From contig NZ_CP147913.1 in assembly GCF_037414475.1 (NCBI RefSeq), positions 8,752,501-8,816,500 of the forward strand: a stretch of DNA of 64,000 nucleotides, written 5' to 3'. The notes under the pieces were generated by a model. The model worked only from the letters and a program-made list of their open reading frames with translations. It searched no databases and was not told the DNA's origin. Position numbers and translations under genes: made by a program. The stretch comes from Myxococcus stipitatus (GTDB lineage Bacteria > Myxococcota > Myxococcia > Myxococcales > Myxococcaceae). Numbering within the stretch: position 1 is the stretch's first letter; every line of letters starts with the position of its first letter. Below are positions 56,745-64,000 of the stretch, in pieces.

Positions 56745-58058
56745 ATGACAGCCTCCCTGGTCCTCCTGGGTTCCGGATACACGCTGACGCGGCTCGCGGT
56801 GGCGCAAGCGCAGGCGGGGCGGGACGTCCTCGCCGCCACGCGGGACGCCGCCCGGCGCGAGGAACTCCAACTCGCGGGTGCCCGCGTCGTGTCGCTCGAG
56901 GATGCGCTGCTCCAGACGCGCGACGCACACGTCGTCGTGTCCGTTCCTCCCGAGGCCGGGCTCGATGCGGCCCTCGCCGAGTCGCTCGCGGCGCGGCCCC
57001 CGGCGCGGCTCGTCTACCTGTCCTCCACGGGGGTCTACGGTGCTGTGCGTGGCGCGGTGGACGAGGACACTCCGGTGGATGTCGCCTGGCCCTCGTCGCT
57101 CCCGAGATTGGAGGCGGAGTCGCGCTATCTGCCACTGGGCGCGATGGTGCTGCGAATCGCCGGCATCTACGGTCCGGGCCGGGGAGCGCACTCCCGCTTG
57201 TTGTCGGGGACGCTCCGGGTTCCGGAGGCGGGCGGGCGCATCTCACGCGTCCACGTGGACGACCTGTGCGCGGCCATCCTCGCCGCGTTGGAGCACGGCG
57301 CTCCAGGCGCGCTTTACTGCGTGGCGGATGACCGCGCGGCGCCGCTGGAGGAGACGGCCCACTGGCTCGCGCGCCGGCTGGGGCTGTCACCGCCTCCTCG
57401 CGTGCCGCTCGAAACGCTGCACGAGTCCCTGCGCGGCGACCGCGCCATCTCCAATGCCCGGCTCAAGCAACTGGGGTGGGTGCCTCGCTATCCGGACTAC
57501 ATCGCGGGATTCACCGCGGTGTTGGAGACCGAGGGGCGCACGAGCTCCGAGGGCGACATCGTCATCCGCCCGGTGATGCCCGAGGAGGCGGAGGCCCTGC
57601 ACGCGCTGCGGCTGCGCGCGCTCAAGGAACACCCCGAGGCGTTCGGGACGTCGTTCGTGGAGGAGTCGGCGCTCTCGCTGGACGTGGTGCGCGCAAGGCT
57701 CGTCGCCAGCGACAAGCAGCGGGTGTTGGGCGCCTATGATGGGACGCGCCTGGTGGGCATGGGAGGCGTTCGCGCGGAGCCCCGCATCAAGTGCGCACAC
57801 AAGGCCGTCATCTGGGGCATGTACGTGGCCTCCGAGGCGCGCTCGCGCGGGGTGGGCCGGCGCCTGCTCCAGTCCCTGGTGGCGGAGGCCCGCAAGCTCC
57901 CCGGCGTCGAGCAGCTCATGCTCATCGTCGTCGCCAGCAACGCCTCCGCCCACTCGCTGTATCGCTCCATGGGCTTCCAGACCTATGGCGTGGAGCCTCG
58001 GGCCCTGAAGATTGGCGGGGCCTATGTCGACGAGGAGCTGATGGTCTTCCGGCTCTGA
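56745..58058 (+). CDS. Fusion of an SDR/epimerase-like domain and a GNAT acetyltransferase
   Basis: 437 residues from the ATG at 56745; the frame is open upstream only through the repeat array. Residues 1-265 form an NAD(P)-dependent SDR/epimerase-like domain ('LVLLGSGYTLTRLAV', 'YLSSTGVYGAV', 'ISRVHVDDLCAAIL', related to YeeZ-like proteins). The active-site Tyr of classical SDRs may be that in 'STGVYG'. Residues about 271-437 form a GNAT domain ('IVIRPVMPEEAEALHALRLRAL', 'MYVASEARSRGVGRRLLQSL', 'NASAHSLYRSMGFQTYG'). The two frames are joined without a stop. GGAGG is only one base from the ATG, an unusual spacing. Confidence 0.85.
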   Translation: MTASLVLLGSGYTLTRLAVAQAQAGRDVLAATRDAARREELQLAGARVVSLEDALLQTRDAHVVVSVPPEAGLDAALAESLAARPPARLVYLSSTGVYGAVRGAVDEDTPVDVAWPSSLPRLEAESRYLPLGAMVLRIAGIYGPGRGAHSRLLSGTLRVPEAGGRISRVHVDDLCAAILAALEHGAPGALYCVADDRAAPLEETAHWLARRLGLSPPPRVPLETLHESLRGDRAISNARLKQLGWVPRYPDYIAGFTAVLETEGRTSSEGDIVIRPVMPEEAEALHALRLRALKEHPEAFGTSFVEESALSLDVVRARLVASDKQRVLGAYDGTRLVGMGGVRAEPRIKCAHKAVIWGMYVASEARSRGVGRRLLQSLVAEARKLPGVEQLMLIVVASNASAHSLYRSMGFQTYGVEPRALKIGGAYVDEELMVFRL

Positions 58059-58071
58059 GGCCCTCGAAAGG

Positions 58072-58104
58072 CACACACTCGCGCACCCGCGCGAGGGCTG
58101 TGTG
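58072..58104 (+). terminator. Hairpin after the SDR-GNAT gene
   Basis: A 7-base stem (CTCGCGC with GCGCGAG) on a 4-base loop is extended by CACACA/TGTGTG across a 3-base bulge. It lies 13 bases after the stop. No T-run. It separates this gene from the anti-sigma-like/caspase pair. Confidence 0.45.
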
Positions 58105-58211
58105 GGACGGGTGCTCCGAAGGGTGACAGATCCGGAACGCCTTGGTGTTCGAGGAAGCGGAGGTCGCGGTGGTGGCCCTGACCTGGGCTGTCTGACCGCG
58201 CTGGAGGCTTC

Positions 58212-59030
58212 GTGAGCATGGCCCTGAGCACCCCTGACTGGCTGCTGGAGCGGATTGCCCTGGGCGAGCTGCCCACGGACTCGCTCGCCGCCGCCCGCGC
58301 CAAGCTGGAGCTGGAGCCTCATGGGAAGGCCCGGCTCGCGCGCCTGGAGGCGGACTCGCTCGAGACGCTCTCGCGACATCCGCCCGACATGGTGGCTCGG
58401 GAGGTGGCTCGCCGTCGCCGGACCTCCACCCTCCTGGTGGACGCCGCGCGACAGCCGGAGCCGCAGGGCTGGCATGGCCTGTCGCTCAGCGTCCCCGTGG
58501 CGGCCTCCCTGGTGTTGCTGCTCCTGTCCGTCCAGCCCGACGCAGTCGCGGAGCCCCCGGCGCTGCTCCCCGCGCGGGTGCAGCTGACGGAGACGGTGAA
58601 CATCAAGGGCACGGCGCGGCTCCTGGTGTACCGCCAGGACAATGGGACGGTCGAACTGCTGATGGACCGCGCGCATGCCCGGCGCGGAGACCTTCTCCAG
58701 CTCAGCTACCTTTCCGGAGGTCGGCGCTTTGGTGTGGTGCTCTCCGTGGATGGCCGGGGCGCGGTGACACTGCACCACCCCACCGCGTTGGTGGGACCCA
58801 CCACGCTCAATGGGGGCGACGCCGTGTCGCTGACCCATTCGTACGAGCTGGACGACGCCCCTGGCTTCGAGCGTTTCTTCTTCGTCACCTCGGACTCACC
58901 CGTGGATGTCGGAGCTGTGCTACAGGCCGCTCGACTGTTGGCCCGACACCCCTCCGAGGCGAGCATCCGGCCGCTTCCCCTGCCGCGTACGCTGGCCCAG
59001 ACATCCTTTACGTTGGAGAAAGTGCCGTGA
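58212..59030 (+). CDS. Anti-sigma-factor-like membrane protein
   Basis: 272 residues from a GTG at 58212 (ATG at 58218 also possible). The first ~70 residues are helical ('WLLERIALGELPTDSLAAARAKLELEP') and resemble the N-terminal sigma-binding part of myxobacterial anti-sigma-like (ActD-like) proteins, but without zinc-binding Cys. One membrane segment lies at about 95-112. The periplasmic part (about 120-272) is beta-rich ('VNIKGTARLLVYRQDNGTVELLMDRAHARRGDLLQLSYLS'). Its stop TGA overlaps the ATG of the caspase-like gene. No sigma factor gene precedes it, which is unlike typical sigma/anti-sigma pairs. Confidence 0.7.
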   Translation: MSMALSTPDWLLERIALGELPTDSLAAARAKLELEPHGKARLARLEADSLETLSRHPPDMVAREVARRRRTSTLLVDAARQPEPQGWHGLSLSVPVAASLVLLLLSVQPDAVAEPPALLPARVQLTETVNIKGTARLLVYRQDNGTVELLMDRAHARRGDLLQLSYLSGGRRFGVVLSVDGRGAVTLHHPTALVGPTTLNGGDAVSLTHSYELDDAPGFERFFFVTSDSPVDVGAVLQAARLLARHPSEASIRPLPLPRTLAQTSFTLEKVP

Positions 59031-61321
59031 TGGCGCGGTCACTCCTGTTCCTGTCCCTGTTCCTCCCCGCCGTGGCCTCGGCGGCACCCCCGGCGTCCGA
59101 CGCCGCTCCCACCGCCGTGCGCCGCCTCGCGCTCCTGGTGGGCGTCAACGATGGTGGCCCGGGCCGCGCGAAGCTGCGCTACGCCGTCACCGACGCGAAC
59201 TCCTTCGGCCAGGTGCTGGAGGAGCTCGGCGGGGTCCAACCTCAAGACCGGCTGATGATGCTGGAGGGCGACCGCGCGGCCCTGGAGAACGCGCTGGCGC
59301 GCTTCAAGACCATGGTCGCCGCGGCGAAGTCGCCGGGCGGGCGCACCGAGGCGCTCATCTACTACTCGGGCCACTCCGACGAAGAGGGCCTGCTGCTCCA
59401 CCAGGACCGCTTCGGCTACCGCGAGCTGCGTCAGGCGTTGGAGCAGCTGCCCGCCGACGTGCGCATCGCCATCCTCGACTCGTGCGCGTCCGGAACGCTG
59501 GCGCGCCAGAAGGGCGGCGTGCGGCGCCCGGCCTTCCTCGTGGACGCGTCCACCGCGGTGCGCGGCCACGCCATCCTCACCTCGTCGTCCGAGGACGAGG
59601 TGTCCCAGGAGTCCGACCGCATCGGCGGTTCGTTCTTCACGCACAACCTCGTGTCGGGCATGCGCGGCGCGGCGGATGCGACCGGCGATGGCCGCGTCAC
59701 GCTCCACGAGGCCTACCAGTTCGCATTCCACGAGACGCTGGCGCGCACCGAGCGCACCCGCGGCGGCGCGCAGCACCCGGCCTATGACATCGAGCTGGCC
59801 GGCACGGGTGAGCTGGTGATGACGGACTTGCGCACCACGTCCGCCGTGCTGGTGGTGGGGGAGGGCGTCGAGGGCCGCTTGTTCATCCGCGACCAGCCCG
59901 GGCGGCTGGTGGTGGAGCTGAACAAGCTGGCGGGCCGCTCCACGGAGCTGGGCCTGCAGCCCGGGCGCTACACGGTGATGCGTGAGTCGCGCGGCGCCAG
60001 CTCCCAGGCGACGCTGGTGGTGGACAAGGGCGGGCGCACGATGCTGGCGGACGGCGCCTTCATGCCGATGATGGGCGAGCTGACCGCGATGCGCGGAGGT
60101 TCATCCACGGTGGGGGGCGACGTTCAGCCGCTGGCATCGTCCGTGGAGAACACGGCCCGCCGCCGCCGGTTCCTCAACGTGGGCCTGGCGCCCAAGCTCC
60201 AGACCAACAGCCTGTTCGGGGACACGAACGTGGACAACGGTCTGTCCTTGTCGTTCGGTCTGGCGACCATGGGACGGTTGGACGGCTTCGCCATGGCGAT
60301 GGGCGCGAACTGGAACGCGGACTCCGTTCGCGGTGTGCAGACGGCCCTGGGGGCCAACGTGGTGCGCGGCAACGTGAACGGCACGCAGCTCACGGTGGGT
60401 GGCAACTGGGTCGATGGCTTCGTGGAGGGCGCGCAGCTCGCCGTGGCCGGCAACTGGGCCGGTGAGCGCGTGGAGGGCATCCAGGCCGCGGTGGGCGTCA
60501 ACGTGGCGCGCAAGGGTGGATTGATTGGCCAGTTCGGCGTGGGCGCCAACGTGTCGAGCCAGTCGATGAAAGGCGCGCAGCTCTCGGTGGGAACGAGCTG
60601 GGTGGACGGCGATTTCGAGGGCTACCAGGCCGCCGTGGGCGTCAGCATGGTGCGCGGGCACATGAAGGGCATGCAGATGTCCGTCGGCATGAGCTACGCG
60701 GACTCGGCGAAGGGCGCGCAGTTGTCGTTCCTCAACGTGGGCGGCGACGTCCGGGGAATGCAGCTGGGCCTCATCAACATCGCCGGGAAGATGAACGGCC
60801 TCCAGCTGGGCCTCATCAACGTGTCGCGGGACCTGGAGTCGGGCGTTCCGGTGGGCCTGCTCAACATCGTGCGCAACGGCCAGTTCCACGTCGAGGCCTA
60901 CGGCAATGACTTCAACTACGCCAACGTCTCGCTCAAGGTGGGCAGCCGCTATCTCTACACGGCGCTCGTCGTCGGCATGGGCTCCATCCGCTCGCGAGGC
61001 CCCAGCCACTGGTCCACGGGCGTGGGCATCGGTGGCCACCTCCCCTTGACGGAGCGCTTCTTCGCCGACGTGGACGTGGTGACCCACAGCATCTACGAGT
61101 GGGGAGACGGCGAAGGCAACCGGCTCCTGCACCAGGCCCGGCTCATGCTGGGCTTCCAGGTGACCCCTCACTTCGCCATCATCGCGGGGCCCACGGCCAA
61201 CCTCCTCCACGGGTTCAATGGCGAGGCGGTGGCGCCCCTGAGCCACCTGGGCACCATGGGCTCGACGACCAACAAGGAAGCCATCTGGTGGCCGGGCCTG
61301 CAGGTGGGTCTGCGCATCTGA
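59030..61321 (+). CDS. Secreted caspase-family protein with surface-repeat and barrel-like C-terminus
   Basis: 763 residues from the ATG at 59030 (overlapping the upstream stop; a GTG at 59027 is possible). A signal peptide 'ARSLLFLSLFLPAVASA' leads to a caspase/C14-type domain (about 30-260) with the catalytic dyad His115 ('YYSGHSDEEG') and Cys152 ('ILDSCASG'). After a beta-rich linker, residues about 380-620 hold ~20-residue repeats with the pattern G-x-Q-L-x-V/L-G (for example 'GAQLSVG', 'GMQLGLINIAG'), as in LA_2272-type surface repeats. The last ~130 residues look like outer-membrane barrel strands. Outer-membrane display of a protease or dead caspase is inferred. Confidence 0.85.
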   Translation: MARSLLFLSLFLPAVASAAPPASDAAPTAVRRLALLVGVNDGGPGRAKLRYAVTDANSFGQVLEELGGVQPQDRLMMLEGDRAALENALARFKTMVAAAKSPGGRTEALIYYSGHSDEEGLLLHQDRFGYRELRQALEQLPADVRIAILDSCASGTLARQKGGVRRPAFLVDASTAVRGHAILTSSSEDEVSQESDRIGGSFFTHNLVSGMRGAADATGDGRVTLHEAYQFAFHETLARTERTRGGAQHPAYDIELAGTGELVMTDLRTTSAVLVVGEGVEGRLFIRDQPGRLVVELNKLAGRSTELGLQPGRYTVMRESRGASSQATLVVDKGGRTMLADGAFMPMMGELTAMRGGSSTVGGDVQPLASSVENTARRRRFLNVGLAPKLQTNSLFGDTNVDNGLSLSFGLATMGRLDGFAMAMGANWNADSVRGVQTALGANVVRGNVNGTQLTVGGNWVDGFVEGAQLAVAGNWAGERVEGIQAAVGVNVARKGGLIGQFGVGANVSSQSMKGAQLSVGTSWVDGDFEGYQAAVGVSMVRGHMKGMQMSVGMSYADSAKGAQLSFLNVGGDVRGMQLGLINIAGKMNGLQLGLINVSRDLESGVPVGLLNIVRNGQFHVEAYGNDFNYANVSLKVGSRYLYTALVVGMGSIRSRGPSHWSTGVGIGGHLPLTERFFADVDVVTHSIYEWGDGEGNRLLHQARLMLGFQVTPHFAIIAGPTANLLHGFNGEAVAPLSHLGTMGSTTNKEAIWWPGLQVGLRI

Positions 61322-61326
61322 CCCGA

Positions 61327-61361
61327 GGAGGCGGGCCGCCTCACGCATGCGGTCCGCCTCC
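61327..61361 (+). terminator. Hairpin after the caspase-repeat gene
   Basis: A 13-base stem (GGAGGCGGGCCGC with GCGGTCCGCCTCC, one G-U pair) and a 9-base loop, 6 bases after the stop. No T-run follows. It ends the anti-sigma-like/caspase unit; the remaining ~215 bases to the TPR gene show no gene that I can support. Confidence 0.5.
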
Positions 61362-61577
61362 CCAAGAGTGTTCCCGACACGACCTCGCCGGGACTCGGAG
61401 GCTCGGAGGGAAGGCTGGTAAGTCCGGGTCGACGGCGGGTGGCGGAGCGGAGTGGATGGCTCCCATCAGCCGGACACACCGCCGCCGCGGGCGGGTGGCT
61501 TTTCAGGCGGTGCTCCCCGGTGAGAGGCTGGACGAACGGCCTTCGTCATGGCCGGGAAACCTTGCCCTGGGGGCACG

Positions 61578-62144
61578 ATGTCCAAGTTGCTGTTCGCGGC
61601 GTTCAACGAGGGCGCCAAGCTGTCGATGACGGGCGACCACGAGGCCGCGATCTCCTTCTTCGACAAGGTCCTCGCGGTCGACGCGAAGCACTTCCCGGCC
61701 CTCACCGCGAAGGGCTCCTCGCTCGCGCAGCTGGGCCGCACCCAGGACGCCTTGCGCTGCTACGAGAAGGCCATCGAGGTGGACCCGTCCGCCGCGGACC
61801 CGCATCGCGACGCGGCCCTCTGTCAGCTGGAGCTGGGCGAGCCCGAGGCCGCCGCGGAGCTGATGGAGCGCGCCATCCAACTCAACGCCGACCCAGGCTA
61901 CCGCGAGGCCGCCGCCATTGAAGTCTATGAGCGAGGCAACGCGCTGCTCACGCGGGGCCCCCGCCGGCCGGACAAGGCCCGCTATCGTCAAGCACGACAC
62001 ACTTTCGAGCTGGCCCTCGAACTGGCGCCCGCATACGTCGAGGCGGCCAAGGCCCTGGCCGAGGTCTGGGAGCACCTGGGAGACACCGCCCAGAGGGACC
62101 ACTACACGCAGCTCGCCTCGCGGCTGCGTCCCAAGGGCGCCTGA
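61578..62144 (+). CDS. TPR-repeat protein
   Basis: 188 residues from the ATG at 61578 with GGGGG upstream; an ATG at 61548 is in frame. Three to four TPR units are visible: 'LLFAAFNEGAKLSMTGDHEAAISFFDKVLAVD', 'FPALTAKGSSLAQLGRTQDALRCYEKAIEVDP', 'ADPHRDAALCQLELGEPEAAAELMERAIQL' and 'ARHTFELALELAPAYVEAAKALAEVWEHLGD'. No signal peptide, so cytoplasmic. It is a protein-interaction scaffold without a clear partner. Confidence 0.88.
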   Translation: MSKLLFAAFNEGAKLSMTGDHEAAISFFDKVLAVDAKHFPALTAKGSSLAQLGRTQDALRCYEKAIEVDPSAADPHRDAALCQLELGEPEAAAELMERAIQLNADPGYREAAAIEVYERGNALLTRGPRRPDKARYRQARHTFELALELAPAYVEAAKALAEVWEHLGDTAQRDHYTQLASRLRPKGA

Positions 62145-62290
62145 GCAGGCGGCCCGCTGGAGGCTCGATGCGCTCCTCGCCGCGGCTCCGGCCCAGACCG
62201 CGGCGGTCCACTCCGGATGCGCGGACGCATTCCAGGGACCCCGTTGTTACACTGCGCGCGGCGATTCCGCGCTAGCACATTAATTCGACA

Positions 62291-62304
62291 AGACAGACCT
62301 GTCT
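62291..62304. promoter_or_regulatory. 14-base palindrome just upstream of aroF
   Basis: AGACAG and CTGTCT separated by two bases form a near-perfect dyad immediately before the aroF ribosome binding site (GGAG at 62305-62308). It could be an operator or part of a leader structure. There is no proof that it controls aroF. Confidence 0.3.
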
Positions 62305-62318
62305 GGAGAACCCTGAAG

Positions 62319-63437
62319 ATGATCGTCATGCTCGAGCCGGACTCCCCCGAGTCCGTGGTATCCGCCGTCCTTCAAGTCGCGTCGCAGTACAAGGGCGTGA
62401 CGCCGCGGCCCCATGTCATCGAGGGCTCGGAGTACACCGTCACGGAGATCTACCTGCTGGGCTCCACGGCGCAGGTGCCGACGGAGGCCTTCGAGCAGAT
62501 TCCGGGCGTGCGCCAGGTGGTGCGCGTCTCCCAGAAGTACCGCGTCATCGGCCGGCACAAGGGCCAGCGGACGTCGACGGGCTTCGAGTACAACGGTGTC
62601 ACCTTCGACGAGCGCAGCGTGCAGGTGTTCGCCGGGCTGTGCGCGGTGGACACGAAGGAGAACGTGGAGGCGATGATGGCGGCGCTGGAGCGCTGCGACA
62701 TCCGCACCACGCGCATGGGCGCGTACAAGCCCCGCACCAACCCCTACGAGTTCCAGGGCCTGGGCGCCGCGTGCCTCCCGTGGGTGTTCGAGTCGGCGGG
62801 CCGGCACGGCATCAAGGTCGTCGCCATGGAGGTGACGCACCCTCGCCACATCGACGAGATTCGCGACGCGCTGGAGCGCTCCGGCAACGCCACGGGCGTC
62901 ATGCTGCAGGTGGGCACGCGCAACGCGCAGAACTTCGAGCTGCTCAAGTCCATTGGACAGCAGCGCGTCTTCCCCGTGCTCTTCAAGCGCGGCATGGGCA
63001 TCACGCTGGAGGAGTCGCTCAACGCCTGCGAGTACATCGCGAGCGAGGGCAACCCGAAAATCGTCTTCTGCCTCCGCGGCGTGAAGACGCACCTGGGCGA
63101 CCCGCACCGGAACATGGTGGACTTCGCGCACGTGCCGGTGGTGCGCCGCCTCACCCGCATGCCGGTGTGCGTGGACCCGTCGCACGCCATTGGCCGGCCG
63201 GACGCTCCGCCGGATGGCCTGCCGGACATCTTCCACTCCATTGGCCAGGGCCTCATCGCGGGCGCGTCCATGGTGCTGGTGGACTTCCACCCGAACCCGG
63301 AAGCGGCGCTGTGTGACGGTCCGCAGGCGCTGCGGCTGGAGCAGCTCGCCGCGCTCCAGCGCTACACGCAGATTGTCCGCGAGGCGTACGTGGCCGTCGT
63401 GAAGAACGGCGACGGAAGCCAGCCCACCCCGGCGTAG
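62319..63437 (+). CDS. aroF: 3-deoxy-7-phosphoheptulonate synthase (DAHP synthase, type I beta with regulatory domain)
   Basis: 372 residues from the ATG at 62319 with GGAG ten bases upstream. An N-terminal ~85-residue ferredoxin-like regulatory domain ('MIVMLEPDSPESVVSAVL', 'IPGVRQVVRVSQKYRVIGR') precedes the catalytic barrel ('VFAGLCAVDTKENVE', 'GAYKPRTNPYEFQGLG', 'LQVGTRNAQNF', 'VLFKRGMG', 'VDPSHAIGRPD'). This layout matches feedback-sensitive enzymes such as that of Thermotoga. It joins PEP and erythrose 4-phosphate in the first step of aromatic amino acid synthesis. pheA lies convergent, six bases apart. Confidence 0.95.
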   Translation: MIVMLEPDSPESVVSAVLQVASQYKGVTPRPHVIEGSEYTVTEIYLLGSTAQVPTEAFEQIPGVRQVVRVSQKYRVIGRHKGQRTSTGFEYNGVTFDERSVQVFAGLCAVDTKENVEAMMAALERCDIRTTRMGAYKPRTNPYEFQGLGAACLPWVFESAGRHGIKVVAMEVTHPRHIDEIRDALERSGNATGVMLQVGTRNAQNFELLKSIGQQRVFPVLFKRGMGITLEESLNACEYIASEGNPKIVFCLRGVKTHLGDPHRNMVDFAHVPVVRRLTRMPVCVDPSHAIGRPDAPPDGLPDIFHSIGQGLIAGASMVLVDFHPNPEAALCDGPQALRLEQLAALQRYTQIVREAYVAVVKNGDGSQPTPA

Positions 63438-63443
63438 CCGCGC

Positions 63444-64000
63444 TCAGGCTACGCCGTAGCTGCCGAGGACCCGCAGGGTGATGCAGGCCGCTTGAGCGGC
63501 CTCCACCGCCTCACGCACCCGCGGGTCCTCCAGCGCGCCGTCCACGTCCAGGCACCAGACGTACTCCCACGCGCGGCGCTGGGGCCGGGACTCCAGTCGC
63601 GACACCTCCAGCCCGCGCCCGGAGAACGCCCCCAGCACTCGGTACAGCGCGCCGGACTCGTTCTGCACGGTGAAGGCGAGCGCCGTCTTCCTGCGCTTCC
63701 ACTCGCGCGGCGGCGCGACGCCCAACGTGACGAAGCGCGTGTAGTTGTCCGGCGAATCCTCCACGCCTTCCTCGAGCACCGTCAGCCCGTACAGCTCCGC
63801 GGAGGCGCGGCTGGCGATGGCGGCCGTGCGCGCTGGAGTCTCCTCGGCGACCTTGCGCGCGGCGATGGCGGTGTTGGCCTCGGGGATGGGCTGGATGCCA
63901 CGCCGCCGCAGGTAGCCCGCGCACTGAGCCAGGGCCTGGGGGTGCGACAGCGCGCGCTCGATGTCCACCAGCGCGAGGCCCGGCGGCGCGACGAGGCAAT
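63444..64000 (-). CDS. pheA: Prephenate dehydratase, C-terminal part (5' end outside window)
   Basis: The frame runs through the right edge; ~185 residues are visible. The prephenate dehydratase domain shows 'ANTAIAARKVAEETPARTAAIASRASAELYGL' and the active-site 'DNYTRFVTLG' (the T-R-F motif). A C-terminal ACT domain contains 'NESGALYRVLGAFSGRGLEVSRLESRPQRRAWEYVWCLDVDG', the phenylalanine-binding region (ESRP). It converts prephenate to phenylpyruvate. An upstream chorismate mutase domain cannot be judged from here. Confidence 0.93.
   Translation of the reverse strand, partial: CLVAPPGLALVDIERALSHPQALAQCAGYLRRRGIQPIPEANTAIAARKVAEETPARTAAIASRASAELYGLTVLEEGVEDSPDNYTRFVTLGVAPPREWKRRKTALAFTVQNESGALYRVLGAFSGRGLEVSRLESRPQRRAWEYVWCLDVDGALEDPRVREAVEAAQAACITLRVLGSYGVA

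Overview
The window comes from a high-GC (roughly two thirds G+C), gene-dense genome with frequent GTG/TTG starts, several FHA, Ser/Thr kinase, DUF4388 and NtrC-type regulatory proteins, a GreB/DksA/RelA set and a lipoprotein-rich type VI locus. This fits a myxobacterium, most likely a member of the Myxococcaceae; the call rests on gene style, not on a marker gene. No insertion sequence, integrase, prophage or CRISPR array was seen.

Positions 1-20070 hold a type VI secretion (T6SS) cluster, all on the + strand: the 3' end of tssJ, then tssK, tssL, tssM, tagF, tssA, tssB, tssC, hcp (tssD), tssE, tssF, tssG, tssH (clpV), an FHA-domain TagH-like gene and an uncharacterised lipoprotein-like gene. 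Membrane complex, baseplate, sheath, tube and recycling ATPase are present. VgrG (tssI), PAAR and recognisable effectors are not in this window. A strong hairpin at 20087-20119 marks the end of the block.

20129-32847 is ordinary chromosomal background: a lipoprotein alpha/beta hydrolase, an AraC-regulator/GNAT pair, tRNA-Glu and tRNA-Lys with a clear terminator, greB, a PIN-PhoH ATPase, a DUF493 gene, a methyltransferase, a diacylglycerol-kinase-like gene, a stand-alone dnaK, a possible DUF1990-like gene and a DCC-family thioredoxin-like gene.

32899-46434 is rich in regulation. A MoxR-type AAA+ ATPase, a VWA protein and a coiled-coil protein form a three-gene unit. A diadenylate cyclase lies divergent from a DksA-family gene. 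Two zinc-ribbon/FHA proteins and a zinc-ribbon Ser/Thr kinase follow, then relA/spoT and ridA. Candidate c-di-AMP and (p)ppGpp enzymes therefore lie within about 7.6 kb.

46530-64000 contains a membrane-anchored protein with three DsbA domains at an exact 210-residue period, a TusA-like protein, an ABC-2 exporter, a penicillin-binding transpeptidase, a DUF4388 protein, a glutaredoxin-like gene, a degenerate receiver/GGDEF protein and an NtrC-type activator. The 3' end of the activator gene is copied in a three-unit tandem repeat. After this come an SDR-GNAT fusion, an anti-sigma-like membrane protein translationally coupled to a caspase-family protein with surface-repeat and barrel-like C-terminus, a TPR protein, and the aromatic amino acid genes aroF and pheA (convergent, pheA cut by the window edge).

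The strongest candidates for new biology are the anti-sigma-like/caspase-repeat pair (58212-61321), the triple DsbA protein (46530-48506), the diadenylate cyclase/DksA/FHA/kinase/RelA neighbourhood (38333-45970) and the MoxR-VWA-coiled-coil unit (32899-38322). All functional calls come from reading sequence motifs; no database search was run.
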